Assembly (NCBI RefSeq): GCF_028553805.1
Contig: NZ_CP067140.1
Span: forward strand, 3,720,001-3,784,000
DNA from: Paracoccus saliphilus
Lineage (GTDB): Bacteria; Pseudomonadota; Alphaproteobacteria; Rhodobacterales; Rhodobacteraceae
Length of the DNA stretch: 64,000 nucleotides
Direction: 5' to 3'
Part shown: positions 56,101 through 63,848 of the stretch, piece after piece
Position numbering within the stretch: position 1 is the first letter of the stretch
Layout: each line of letters begins with the position of its first letter
Made by a program: the position numbers and the translations under genes
Notes under the pieces: generated by a model
The model's database searches: none
The model's input: the letters and a program-made list of their open reading frames with translations, nothing else
Told to the model about the DNA's origin: nothing

Positions 56101-56126
56101 TGAACGGAGAGGTGATAGATCGCCAT
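53124..56126 (-). CDS. traA: Ti-type conjugative relaxase-helicase TraA (MobQ family)
   Basis: 1000 residues. The N-terminal MobA-type relaxase domain starts MAIYHLSVQIMSRKTGRSAV; the probable nicking tyrosine is Tyr25 in AAYRAGARL, and metal ligands are His125 and the His137/His139 pair (PHAHVMLTM). A RecD-like helicase follows, with Walker A GYAGTGKS at 370-377, LVLDEAGMVGTRQLE and a C-terminal GYAATIHKAQGMT motif. The last 250 residues are an alpha-helical arginine-rich tail. It nicks oriT and unwinds the transferred strand. traC-traD are divergent, with the nick region between, as in Ti plasmids. Confidence 0.94.
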   Translation of the reverse strand: MAIYHLSVQIMSRKTGRSAVAAAAYRAGARLRDNRLDREQNFSRKRGVVHSEVLLPENAPEIWKDRERLWNDVEAVELRKDAQLAREVEFAIPREMNKAQATELARDFAQSEFVDQGMVADLNVHWDVVEDGMPKPHAHVMLTMREVDESGFGKKNRDWNRTEMVERWRERWAEHVNERLMELDIDARIDHRSLEAQGIALEPQTQIGASAQRIEIEGMDTADRAEMHREIARDNGARIIADPSIALDAITHQQSSFTRRDMARFAHRYSDSIDQFNEVMGAMGRSPDLVELGQDLRGQDRFTTRDMIEAEQRLHRAAELMAEKELHGVSDRDRERALARAATRGLVLSGEQGDALAHVTEGRGLGIVVGYAGTGKSAMLGVAREAWEAAGYEVRGVALSGIAAENLESGSCIASRTIASMEHGWAQGRDLLTARDVLVLDEAGMVGTRQLERVLSQAAERGAKVVLVGDPQQLQSIEAGAAFRSLHERHGGIEIGEVRRQREGWQRDATRDLATGRTRDAIRAYDGQDMVHAAQTRGQARDDLITGWDRDRQAAPDTSRIILTHTNAEVRELNEAARQKMREAGDLGADVDLTVERGARRFARGDRVMFLQNERGLGVKNGTLGTIEQVSSRSMSVRTDNGADISFDLKDYNRIDHGYAATIHKAQGMTVDRTHVLATPGLDAHGSYVAMSRHREQMDLHYGRDDFASRDRLIRTLSRDRAKDMALDYDQPRDPVQDYAERRGISFRARVVEVIRKFVPERVRDRIDGVFDGARSAGGDVHSSEGRQQPERGRVGPELARQDPHIPENETSEDRERALRRARTQALVRHARAVDTIFEAQERGGKAGPEQMMTLREARKHLEELRPFGAHDAEAAYRKDPDLAREAATGQVRRSVRALQLETELRTSPERRADRFVSRWQKLDRAVELRYAAGDYSGYHAARTEMGEMARSLERDPQLESLLANRKRELGIAFESGRRLGRELAFHHGIDLGRGRGLGL

Positions 56127-56158
56127 GATGGCAGGTGATCTATGCCGTCTCGGCGCAT

Positions 56159-56190
56159 GTCGGAACGACGTATAAGCGCGCCCTTCCTCG
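56159..56190 (+). other. oriT nick region (Ti/IncQ-like)
   Basis: Between the divergent traA and traC genes the plus strand reads GTATAAGCGCGCCCTT at 56170-56185. It closely resembles the nick regions of the Ti plasmid (GTATAATTGCGCCCTT) and of RSF1010 (TAAGTGCGCCCT). A short inverted repeat, GTCG-GAA-CGAC, lies at 56159-56169 immediately beside it, as expected for relaxase recognition. The position between traA and traC is where Ti-type plasmids have oriT. Exact nick position is not determined. Confidence 0.75.
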
Positions 56191-56298
56191 AAAAATTCTC
56201 GGGCGGGACCGGGCCGTCCCGCAGCGTCTCGCCGACCCTACAGCCTTCTGGCGGGGGCGCCGTTATCATTGTTCCATCGGCAATTCATGGAGGACAAG

Positions 56299-56625
56299 AT
56301 GCGCAAACCACGGAATTTCGATGCGGAACTGAAGGCGCTGGAGGCGAAGGCCAAGGAACTCAAAGCCCGCAAAGTGCAGCAGCTCGGCGAGTTGGTCATC
56401 GCCACCGGGACGGATGCGCTCAGTGCCGAGGAACTGGCGGGTGCGCTGGTCGCGCTGGCGGAAATCACCGATACTGGGAAAAAGGAGGCATGGGCAAAAC
56501 GCGGGGCCGCGTTCTTTCGCAGCAAATCGCGGCGATCTGCGAAAGCGCCTGACCGCGACGGCGGCAGCGATCAAACACAACCGGGCGGCGCGCAACCGGC
56601 ATCAGGCGGCGCGGGCGCGGCGTGA
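56299..56625 (+). CDS. traC: Conjugal transfer protein TraC-like, relaxosome accessory
   Basis: 108 residues starting MRKPRNFDAELKALEAKAKE, a basic coiled-coil N-terminus with the LGELVIATGTDALSAEELAGAL block of TraC-type accessory proteins, ending in a low-complexity tail rich in Gly, Ala and Gln. I start at the ATG at 56299, four bases after GGAGGA; an earlier ATG at 56287 overlaps that site. TraC helps TraA at oriT. It overlaps or abuts traD. Confidence 0.78.
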   Translation: MRKPRNFDAELKALEAKAKELKARKVQQLGELVIATGTDALSAEELAGALVALAEITDTGKKEAWAKRGAAFFRSKSRRSAKAPDRDGGSDQTQPGGAQPASGGAGAA

Positions 56626-56626
56626 C

Positions 56627-56893
56627 ATGCGGTCCTGGCAGGTCGAGCGCCGCAAGCGCACACGGCATCTGATCGAACTCGGTGGTCTCGTGGTCAAGGC
56701 GGGCATCGTGGACCTGACCGGCGATGATCGCGCCATGATCCTCGGCGCGCTGATCTGGATGGCGGAGAAACTTAAGAGCGAGGATGGTGAACGGGCGCGG
56801 GAACTGTGGAGCGGAATGGGGAAAGAGGGGTTCGAAGCGGAACGGACGCCAGATGCGCCAACCACCTCGCGGCTGCAACAGGATCAAGCGTGA
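56627..56893 (+). CDS. traD: Conjugal transfer protein TraD-like
   Basis: About 88 residues, starting MRSWQVERRKRTRHLIELGG and containing LVVKAGIVDLTGDDRAMILGALIWMAEKL, the conserved core of the small Ti-type TraD proteins. The reading frame is open upstream into traC, so the true start may be earlier. Role: accessory protein of transfer, not the coupling protein of the same name in F plasmids. It is the last gene of the island. Confidence 0.8.
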   Translation: MRSWQVERRKRTRHLIELGGLVVKAGIVDLTGDDRAMILGALIWMAEKLKSEDGERARELWSGMGKEGFEAERTPDAPTTSRLQQDQA

Positions 56894-57293
56894 CCAATGG
56901 CGGGCAGCGCGGAGACATCGACTATCGCAACACTGTCCGCCATCACGCGGCTTTCTCCATTACTGTTTGGTCCTGCGTGTCGGTTAAACATCTGGCACTG
57001 CCGACTCTTGTCGCTTTTCATAGCTAAGTTCAGCACTTGGCGTTGATTTCGTTGACATGCCTCTGTCATAAAAAGCTTCAAGACTGGTTATAGAGCACAG
57101 TTCAGTTCGCTGCATTTCCGTCGGCGTGCAGTTCAGCAAGTTCAAAGAGGCCGTTCTCTTATAGGCTGCTTCCTAACTGGCGTTGATAGGGCACAAACTT
57201 GGCGGCAACGGAAAGATTCAGGACGACACCAACCAAGAAGCCGAGCGCATCCACGGCGCTCGGCTATTTGATCCCAACCATTAAAATGAATGG
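56894..57293. other. Island right flank and intergenic region
   Basis: About 400 bases with no gene that I can support. It carries the terminator-like hairpin of the following minus-strand gene at 57239-57265. The right attachment site of the island may lie here. No copy of a recognisable direct repeat matching the left end could be found by eye. Confidence 0.5.
57239..57265 (-). terminator. Hairpin terminator after the small exported protein gene
   Basis: AGCCGAGCGC and GCGCTCGGCT form ten-base perfect arms with a seven-base loop; on the minus strand the arms are followed by TTCTTGGTT. It lies about 30 bases past the stop codon of the gene at 57294-57686. A smaller hairpin (AACCATT/AATGGTT) overlaps the stop itself. 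Confidence 0.65.
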
Positions 57294-57686
57294 TTACTGC
57301 TGTGGGGTATGCTGCATGACCGCATCTCCAACTGCCTGACACACCCCTTCAGCAGTTCCCCCTTGCTGGGCCGCGAAATCCTCCAGAGACATTTCCTGAC
57401 CGGGCATGTCTATTGTGCCATCAAGACCACGTTGTTCTGCGGCTTCCCCTGCTTCGACATCTCCGTCAGGCAGTGTCGCAAGCACGTCGAGTTGCGCCGC
57501 AACGGCCTCTGCCCCGACAAAACCTTGCTCTTCACAATGTTTAAGGATGCCGAGTTGATTGCGAATTGCGAGGTAAGCCTGCTCCATTTCAGCTTCGGTC
57601 ATTTCAGGAGCCTGTGCTGCCTCTTGAGCAAAGCCCATGGTGCTGCTCATCATGATAGTTGATGCAACGATGATACTACGGATCAT
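57294..57686 (-). CDS. Small exported protein, resembling Rhodobacterales 'pore-forming ESAT-6 family' annotation
   Basis: 130 residues. Signal peptide MIRSIIVASTIMMSSTMGFA-QE, then a mature region with two cysteines (LKHCEEQGF and VCQAVG) that may form a disulfide, a helical segment TEAEMEQAYLAIRNQLGILKHC, and a Gln-rich C-terminus. The AYxAxRNQLGxLxxC pattern is one I associate with short periplasmic proteins of Rhodobacterales named pore-forming ESAT-6 family by automatic pipelines; that name is not evidence of pore formation. Single gene with its own terminator. Confidence 0.65.
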   Translation of the reverse strand: MIRSIIVASTIMMSSTMGFAQEAAQAPEMTEAEMEQAYLAIRNQLGILKHCEEQGFVGAEAVAAQLDVLATLPDGDVEAGEAAEQRGLDGTIDMPGQEMSLEDFAAQQGGTAEGVCQAVGDAVMQHTPQQ

Positions 57687-58204
57687 ATTCTGGATACTCC
57701 TATGCCATTTTGACCTCGAACAGAGGTATGGTCGCGCCTAACACGCGCGCCTTGAAATGGCAGGGTAACTATCCAGTTATCCAGGAATCCGGCATTTCCC
57801 CGCTGATTGTGCGTAGATCTTTCGATGCTTCGAGATAGCCGCGATATAAGGCATCAGGTTTTACTGGCCGGATTGCATCTGCCTAATGGCGAATACGGTG
57901 AAGTGTATGCCGACGGAATTGTGTCGCCCGTCAATTCCAGATCGCCCCACCTCCTGTAATATTCTGAACTTATTTATGAAAAAGATAAAAAGGGCCAACC
58001 CGGCAGCGGGCTTGGGGAATCAGGTGGCTTGGGGTAGCTGTGCGGGAGCCTTCACTTCATGCTCTGAGGAAGGCTTGGGGTCGGTGGACTTTGTTAACTG
58101 GCCCGCCGGCCCCACCTGAGTTGGCCTCCGTTTCACCGGACACCCAAGCGGTTCCGATTGCGCCCATGACGGCCATGCTGCTGCGATCTATTGTTTTTGG
58201 GTGA
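57687..58204. other. Intergenic region without recognised features
   Basis: About 520 bases between two minus-strand genes. It includes an AT-rich tract (around 57960-57990) and several short frames without binding sites. The promoter of the small exported protein gene must lie at its left end. I see no RNA gene or conserved fragment. Confidence 0.5.
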
Positions 58205-58681
58205 TCACTTGAGTGTGGCATCAAACTCGAAGATAGAAGGGTCTTGGTCGCTCGTCGGCGGGATAACCGCGATCTGTGCGTTGAGGATACCAGAACCCGA
58301 GAACTCAATTATTGAGGCCACGGTTTCAACCTCGATCTGTCGGACAATGTAACCACCTTCCATCAAATCCTCTTCCCATTCTTTCATGAGTTCGTCGGGA
58401 TCTCTCGAGGTTCTGAACGAGAACATGCGGATCGTCGAGCCGACGGCCCTATCCGTCAGAACCTCCATATCGGAGGGCAGATCGAGAACATCCGGCAACC
58501 ACTCCTGTGGAGCCCCCTCCGCGTAAAGGACTACTGTCGAAACCAACGACAACAACACAGCGATCTGCGTATTCCGCAGCCAGCCGCGCAGGTTTCTGAA
58601 AGAAGCCTGTAGTGACATGTATGAACTGCTATAATGCGGGAAGACGGTGCCAACAGAATCAGAACAGAGTATCAGAGTCAT
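58205..58681 (-). CDS. Hypothetical membrane-anchored or exported protein
   Basis: 158 residues if it begins at 58681, where AAGG lies seven bases upstream; 137 residues if it begins at the ATG at 58618, which lacks a site. A hydrophobic segment (TQIAVLLSLVSTVVLYAEGA) follows a basic stretch and would act as signal or anchor. The remainder is predicted mixed alpha/beta with LPDVLDLPSDMEVLTDRAVG and a segment PDELMKEWEEDLMEGGYIVR resembling small extracytoplasmic proteins. No recognised domain. Alone, with no clear partner. Confidence 0.6.
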   Translation of the reverse strand: MTLILCSDSVGTVFPHYSSSYMSLQASFRNLRGWLRNTQIAVLLSLVSTVVLYAEGAPQEWLPDVLDLPSDMEVLTDRAVGSTIRMFSFRTSRDPDELMKEWEEDLMEGGYIVRQIEVETVASIIEFSGSGILNAQIAVIPPTSDQDPSIFEFDATLK

Positions 58682-58700
58682 ATTAAAGCCTTATATCACC

Positions 58701-58736
58701 TTAAGCGGGACGGCCTATTCCTGGGGAAAATGACAC
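58701..58736 (-). CDS. Possible 11-residue leader peptide
   Basis: A GTG at 58736 is preceded at eight bases by a perfect AAGGAGG and opens an 11-codon frame (MSFSPGIGRPA) closing 20 bases before the hypothetical gene at 58681. The binding site is stronger than that of the gene itself. It could be a leader peptide or a chance site. Confidence 0.25.
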   Translation of the reverse strand: MSFSPGIGRPA

Positions 58737-58795
58737 TGGAAAGACCTCCTTGAAAGCAGCCTTGTGATCGATCGCCGCGGCGGGAACCATCACTT

Positions 58796-60076
58796 TCACA
58801 CGGTCTTGCGCTGCACGAGGAGCTTGTCGATCCGGCGCCCGTCCACATCCACGACCTCGATCTGCCACCCGCCTAGCTCGAAATGTTCGCCCGGTTGCGG
58901 CAACATCCCCAACTTTTCCAACACGAGGCCAGCCACCGTTGCGTAGTCGCGATCCCCGTCGAGAACCAACCCTATATGTTCTGCGAATTCATCGACGGGG
59001 GTCCAGCCGGCCACCAGCAGGCTGCCGTCCTCGCGGCGAACGATCTTCGCTTCGGCTCCTTCGCCCTCGTGGAATTCTCCGACAATCGCCTCGAGCACAT
59101 CCATCGGGGTGATAATACCCTCGAAATGACCGTATTCATCATACACGAAAACCATATGCGCAGGGGTCTTGCGCAGCGTTTCGAGCACATCGAGCGCAGC
59201 CATCCCGTCGCGAACCACCGGCGCTTCGACGATCAGATCGCGCAGTTTCGGCACCGTGTCGGATGCTCCGGCATCAAGGAAATCGCGGGACTTGACGACA
59301 CCGACGATGTCATCTGGCCCACCATCCCGCACAGGAAGACGTGAATGATCCGTTTCCCGAAAGCGCGCGACTACGGCCGCCGGATCATCCGTCATATCCA
59401 CGAGTTCGACCTCGTGCCGAGGTACCATCAGCCCCCGCGCCGTGCGGTCGGCAATCCGCATCACCCCGGCGATCATATCGGTTTCAGCCGCTTCCATCAC
59501 GCCGGCGGTGCGGGCCTCCGACAGGACCAGCCTGATCTCCTCATCCGTCACGCCGTTATCCGGGGTGCCGGACTGACCGAGAAGCGCGAGCACAATCTTG
59601 CCCGATTTGTCGAGCAGCCAGATCGCCGGCGCGGCAACAATCGAGATGGCATGGAGAAGCGGCGCGATCCGGGCTGCCGCGCTCTCGGGGTCACGAAGCG
59701 CGATCTGCTTGGGCACCAGCTCTCCGAAGACCAGCGACATATAGGTGATCGCGACCACGACGCCCCCGACACCGATGGCCTGCGCCAGGGTGGTGCTTAA
59801 CCCGGCCGCTGCCAGGCCATCGGCCAACCGCACGCCGAGCGTCGCCCCAGAGAACGCACCGGACAGGATGCCGACCAGCGTAATGCCGATCTGCACGCTG
59901 GACAGGAACCTGCCGGGATCAGCCGCAAGCCGCATGGCGATCCCGGCTCCGCGATTGCCATTGTCGGCCATGACCTTGAGCCGCGCGGTGCGTGAGGAGA
60001 CGACGGCAAGCTCGGACATGGCCAGAACGCCATTCACAAGCGTCAGGGTAAAAACGATCAGGATCTCAAGCAGCAT
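58796..60076 (-). CDS. CNNM/CBS-domain membrane protein (hemolysin/CorC family)
   Basis: 426 residues: N-terminal DUF21/CNNM membrane domain (MLLEILIVFTLTLVNGVLAM, SSVQIGITLVGILSGAFSG, FGELVPKQIAL), two CBS domains (MVPRHEVELVDMTD and MVFVYDEYGHFEGIITPMDV), and a C-terminal CorC/HlyC transporter-associated domain. These proteins bind nucleotides and act in Mg2+/Co2+ homeostasis; the hemolysin name is historical. I start at the ATG at 60076 where the membrane domain begins; the frame is open a further 118 codons without a convincing start. Confidence 0.9.
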   Translation of the reverse strand: MLLEILIVFTLTLVNGVLAMSELAVVSSRTARLKVMADNGNRGAGIAMRLAADPGRFLSSVQIGITLVGILSGAFSGATLGVRLADGLAAAGLSTTLAQAIGVGGVVVAITYMSLVFGELVPKQIALRDPESAAARIAPLLHAISIVAAPAIWLLDKSGKIVLALLGQSGTPDNGVTDEEIRLVLSEARTAGVMEAAETDMIAGVMRIADRTARGLMVPRHEVELVDMTDDPAAVVARFRETDHSRLPVRDGGPDDIVGVVKSRDFLDAGASDTVPKLRDLIVEAPVVRDGMAALDVLETLRKTPAHMVFVYDEYGHFEGIITPMDVLEAIVGEFHEGEGAEAKIVRREDGSLLVAGWTPVDEFAEHIGLVLDGDRDYATVAGLVLEKLGMLPQPGEHFELGGWQIEVVDVDGRRIDKLLVQRKTV

Positions 60077-60771
60077 GTTCTTGCGGTTCGAGCGCGGCTT
60101 TTGCTCTTGCGCATTCGCCACCTCAACGAAGCCTAAACCACGCCGAGCATGACGACCATGGAAATGACGTGCGCCTCCACGCTGCCGATGTGCAGGCATT
60201 GCAACAGCCCAGCACCAACCCCGAGAGATCAATGGATATCGCTGCAACAATGAGGTCACGCGTCGTCTTGCCAGAAGTAATCGCTCTGAGGCCCGCGCCA
60301 GATCGATATGTAATCGTGCTACAAGGTCGTGGCCAACTTCGACCGGAACGTGCGTGAGAATATTGCTGACAGACTGATAGTGGACGCTCGATAGAGTTTC
60401 CGTGTCAACGTTACGCGCGCGAAAGTACACACCACGACCCTCACGCCGGAGGGGGATCCGTGTGTGCTGCTCTCGACATCTGACTAATGCGGTGATGACG
60501 CCCAGACCTATTTAAGAGGGTCTTGGACGGCAATGGAGTAGACATAAATCTCATCACTATTGCGATACCGGTCTGCGTCGAGAATGGTCGTTCGATCGGG
60601 CACGAATTTATTGCCAGCCGCCATGTCTCCATTGTGCCCGAGAGTGGTGAATATTGTCCTTCTGTCAAATGCCGCGTTTTGCCGCAGCAGATGGGGAGGA
60701 TGATGATCACTCTATAATCTATCACCGGCCCCATACTAGATATTGACCGGAAGCCTATTGGTGTGCCTAAA
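60077..60771. other. Intergenic region before the cobalamin riboswitch
   Basis: About 695 bases between the divergent CNNM and nrd genes. A TATAAT at 60713-60718 could be the -10 of the nrd transcript, about 60 bases before the riboswitch, but no good -35 lies at the right spacing. I found no clear NrdR-box pair. Short frames on both strands look random. Confidence 0.4.
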
Positions 60772-60940
60772 TGGAGTGGCTATGGTGCCCCTGACTTGTC
60801 GGGGGTGAAAAGGGAAGCCGGTGCGAATCCGGCGCTGCCCCCGCAACTGTAAGCGGCAAGCAAGGTTGAGGACGCCACTGGGAAACCGGGAAGGCCAGCC
60901 GAGCGAAAACCCGCGAGCCAGGAGACCTGCCATGGCATGC
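60772..60940 (+). promoter_or_regulatory. Cobalamin (B12) riboswitch before nrdHIEF
   Basis: The conserved elements are in order: GGTGCC-type start at about 60784, the AGCCGGTGCGAATCCGGCGC stem-loop, CCCGCAACTGTAAGCGG, the GCCACTGGGAAACCGGGAAGG hairpin region, and the B12 box GCCAGGAGACCTGCC at 60917-60931. Flanking bases (CTATGG and CCATGG) can close the P1 helix. It ends about 100 bases before nrdH. With adenosyl- or methylcobalamin present it should lower expression of this B12-independent reductase, so the cell can use a cobalamin-dependent class II enzyme instead. Confidence 0.93.
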
Positions 60941-61043
60941 GAACGACACCGGGCGGTGGGTCCGGCGGCGTGGTTTCGGGATGCCTTGCATCGCTGGCTC
61001 CATTCCGCGCCCCTGCCGCCACAATCACAAGGCAGAGGGCGAC

Positions 61044-61265
61044 ATGACCATCACCGTTTACTCCAAACCCGCTTGTGTGCAATGCACAGCGACAACCCGG
61101 GCGCTGGAAGCGCGCGGCCTTTCCTATAGCGTCATCGACCTGACCGAAGATGCCGAAGCGATGGAGCATGTGACCACCCTGGGTTATCGGCAGGCACCGG
61201 TCGTCATCGCGGGCGACGCGCATTGGGCGGGATTTCGTCCCGACATGATCAGCCGGTTGTCCTGA
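61044..61265 (+). CDS. nrdH: NrdH redoxin, electron donor for class Ib ribonucleotide reductase
   Basis: 73 residues with a glutaredoxin-like fold and redox motif CVQC (Cys11-Cys14). NrdH passes electrons from thioredoxin reductase to NrdE. AGAGGG precedes the ATG at 61044; the frame is open upstream through the riboswitch 3' side but only this start gives the usual length. Nine bases separate it from nrdI. Confidence 0.93.
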   Translation: MTITVYSKPACVQCTATTRALEARGLSYSVIDLTEDAEAMEHVTTLGYRQAPVVIAGDAHWAGFRPDMISRLS

Positions 61266-61274
61266 TCGCGCTTG

Positions 61275-61685
61275 ATGGGGCTGGTCTATTATTCTTCGGC
61301 CTCGGGCAACACGGTGCGTTTCGTGGCCGGGTTGGATATGGCGGCGGATCGCATTCCCTTGCGCCCGGCTGAGGCCATGCCCGAGCCCGTGAAGTCATTC
61401 GTATTGATTTGCCCGACCTTCGCCGATGGGCAAGGGCGGGGAGCAGTACCGAAACAGGTGATCCGCTTTCTGAACGATCCGACCCGCCGCGCCTTACTGC
61501 GCGGAGTCATTGGTGCGGGCAACCGCAGTTTCGGTGCGACATTCGCATTGGCTGCCCGCGTCATCGCCGAGAAATGTAATGTTCCGATGCTGTATCGCTT
61601 TGAATTGGCTGGGACGGAAACCGACAGGCTGCGCGTAAAAGCGGGGCTGACTGAACTCTGGGGGATGGAATGGTCGATACGATAA
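61275..61685 (+). CDS. nrdI: NrdI flavodoxin-like activator of class Ib ribonucleotide reductase
   Basis: 136 residues. The FMN-binding loop [11 protein letters not shown] and the second loop [15 protein letters not shown] are typical NrdI motifs. NrdI supplies superoxide to build the dimanganese-tyrosyl radical of NrdF. The ATG at 61275 gives MGLVYYSS; a TTG one codon before is less likely. Its last 16 bases overlap nrdE. Confidence 0.93.
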   Translation: MGLVYYSSASGNTVRFVAGLDMAADRIPLRPAEAMPEPVKSFVLICPTFADGQGRGAVPKQVIRFLNDPTRRALLRGVIGAGNRSFGATFALAARVIAEKCNVPMLYRFELAGTETDRLRVKAGLTELWGMEWSIR

Positions 61686-63793
61686 AGCCCGATCTGGACT
61701 ATCACGCGCTGAATGCGATGCTGAACCTTTACGATTCTGAGGGGCGTATCCGGTTCGATGCGGACCGCATGGCCGCGCGTCAGTATTTCCTGCAGCATGT
61801 GAATCAGAACACCGTCTTTTTCCACTCGCTAGACGAAAAGCTGAACTATCTGGTCGATGAAGATTATTACGAACCACAGGTGCTGGAGCAATACAGCCGC
61901 GATTTCCTACATCGGATCTGGGCGGCGGCATTCGCCCGGAAATTCCGTTTTCCAACCTTTCTTGGCGCGTTTAAATATTACACGAGCTACACGCTGAAGA
62001 CTCGTGATGGGCAGCGTTATCTGGAGCGCTACGAGGATCGGGTGGTCATGGTCGCTCTTGCGCTGGCTCACGGGGACGAAGACCTGGCCATGCGCTTCAT
62101 GGAGGACATCCTGTCGGGACGCTTTCAACCGGCCACTCCGACTTTCCTGAACGCCGGAAAGAAAAGCCGGGGAGAACTGATCTCCTGTTTTCTCCTGCGG
62201 GTCGAGGACAACATGGAATCCATCGGCCGAGCGATCAATTCCTCGCTTCAGCTTTCCAAGCGCGGCGGCGGTGTGGCCCTGATGCTGACCAATATCCGCG
62301 AATCCGGCGCGCCGATCAAAGGCATCGAGAACCAGTCCTCGGGCATCATCCCGGTGATGAAGCTGCTTGAGGACAGCTTTTCCTATGCCAATCAGCTTGG
62401 CGCGCGGCAGGGCGCCGGGGCAGTTTATCTGAACGCGCATCATCCCGATATCCTGCGCTTTCTGGATACGAAACGGGAAAACGCCGACGAGAAAATCCGG
62501 ATCAAGACGCTGTCGCTTGGGGTGGTAATCCCAGATATCACCTTTGAATTAGCCAAGAAGGACGAGGAGATGTATCTCTTCTCGCCCCATGATGTCGAAC
62601 GCGTCTATGGACAGCCCTTCTCGGATATATCGGTGACGGAAAAATATGCTGAAATGGTGGATGACAAGCGCATTCGCAAGCACAAGATCAACGCAAGGGC
62701 GTTCTTTCAGACATTGGCCGAGATCCAGTTCGAGTCGGGCTATCCCTATATCATGTTCGAGGACACGGTGAACCGCGCCAACCCTGTGCATGGCCGCATC
62801 ACCATGTCGAATCTGTGTTCCGAGATTTTACAAGTAAACGAGGCGTCCCGGTTCAATGACGATCTGAGCTATGCGCATCTGGGTACGGATATTTCCTGCA
62901 ATCTCGGCTCGCTGAACATCGCCGCCACCATGGACGGCCCGGATTTCGGTGCCACCATCGAGACGGCGATCCGCGCCCTGACCGCCGTCAGTGAGATGTC
63001 GGCCATCGACTCGGTGCCTTCGATCCGGCGCGGCAATGACGAGGCGCATGCGGTGGGGCTGGGGCAGATGAATCTGCACGGGTTCCTCGCGCGCGAGCAT
63101 ATCCATTACGGCAGCCCCGAAGGTATCGAATTCACCAGTGTCTATTTCGCCGCTGTCGCCTACCATGCGATCCGGGCGTCGAACCTGCTGGCGCAAGAGA
63201 AAGGACGCAGTTTCAGGGGTTTCGATAAATCGACCTATGCCGACGGATCGTTCTTCGACAAATATACCCGCCACGACTGGCATCCGAAGCTGCCCGATGT
63301 CGTCCGGGTCTTCGAAGGCATTACCCTGCCAACGCGCGAGGATTGGGCTGCCCTTCGGGAAATGGTGATGAAGCACGGGCTGTACAATCGCAATCTGCAG
63401 GCAGTGCCGCCGACCGGCTCGATCAGCTATATCAACAATTCGACAAGCTCGATCCATCCGATCGCCTCGAAGATCGAGATCCGCAAAGAGGGCAAGATCG
63501 GCCGCGTCTATTATCCGGCAGCTTTCATGAGCAACGAGAATCTCGAATACTACCGTGACGCCTATGAGATCGGCCCCGAGGCGATCATCGACACCTATGC
63601 GGCGGCCACCGAACATGTCGATCAGGGCATGTCGCTGACGCTGTTCTTTCCTGCGGACGCCACGACGCGCGATATCAACCGCGCCCAGATCTATGCGTGG
63701 AAGAAGGGGATCAAGACGATCTATTACGTCCGGCTGCGTCAGGATGCGTTGGAAGGAACGGAGGTTCAGGGCTGCGTGTCATGCACATTGTAA
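61670..63793 (+). CDS. nrdE: Class Ib ribonucleoside-diphosphate reductase alpha subunit
   Basis: 707 residues. Catalytic cysteines: the first of the pair is in ELISCFLL, the thiyl radical cysteine in the NLCSEI block, and the second pair partner in ISCNLGSLN; the C-terminal shuttle pair is CVSC near the very end. Only a short N-terminal domain is present and no ATP-cone, as expected for class Ib. The ATG at 61670 overlaps nrdI and has GGGGGA upstream. It pairs with NrdF. Confidence 0.96.
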   Translation: MVDTIKPDLDYHALNAMLNLYDSEGRIRFDADRMAARQYFLQHVNQNTVFFHSLDEKLNYLVDEDYYEPQVLEQYSRDFLHRIWAAAFARKFRFPTFLGAFKYYTSYTLKTRDGQRYLERYEDRVVMVALALAHGDEDLAMRFMEDILSGRFQPATPTFLNAGKKSRGELISCFLLRVEDNMESIGRAINSSLQLSKRGGGVALMLTNIRESGAPIKGIENQSSGIIPVMKLLEDSFSYANQLGARQGAGAVYLNAHHPDILRFLDTKRENADEKIRIKTLSLGVVIPDITFELAKKDEEMYLFSPHDVERVYGQPFSDISVTEKYAEMVDDKRIRKHKINARAFFQTLAEIQFESGYPYIMFEDTVNRANPVHGRITMSNLCSEILQVNEASRFNDDLSYAHLGTDISCNLGSLNIAATMDGPDFGATIETAIRALTAVSEMSAIDSVPSIRRGNDEAHAVGLGQMNLHGFLAREHIHYGSPEGIEFTSVYFAAVAYHAIRASNLLAQEKGRSFRGFDKSTYADGSFFDKYTRHDWHPKLPDVVRVFEGITLPTREDWAALREMVMKHGLYNRNLQAVPPTGSISYINNSTSSIHPIASKIEIRKEGKIGRVYYPAAFMSNENLEYYRDAYEIGPEAIIDTYAAATEHVDQGMSLTLFFPADATTRDINRAQIYAWKKGIKTIYYVRLRQDALEGTEVQGCVSCTL

Positions 63794-63848
63794 GGCTTGC
63801 CGCCCGGTGCGGGCGCGCCTTTGGAACAGATATCGAAATCAGGAATGA

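Larger units (their letters stand above)
42694..56893. mobile_element. Integrative mobilizable element carrying orphan T6SS cargo (limits approximate)
   Basis: The stretch begins with a large serine recombinase and ends with alpA, a Ti-type relaxase-helicase traA, an oriT-like nick region and traC-traD. In between are a hicAB module, an XRE regulator, and hcp, PAAR, lipase, ankyrin-repeat and vgrG genes. No type IV secretion (trb/virB/traG) gene is present, so the element would need a helper for transfer. Core attachment sites could not be identified, so the true ends may extend into the flanking non-coding strips (41.8-42.7 and 56.9-57.3 kb). The unit could also be two elements side by side. 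Confidence 0.65.

Noticed and set aside
42694..57300. Conjugative transposon with its own mating pore
   Set aside because: No trb, virB or coupling-protein gene lies in the segment, so self-transfer cannot be claimed.
60500..60772. NrdR boxes before nrdH
   Set aside because: No paired ACACTATATATTGT-like sites were found; only a lone TATAAT that lacks a matching -35.
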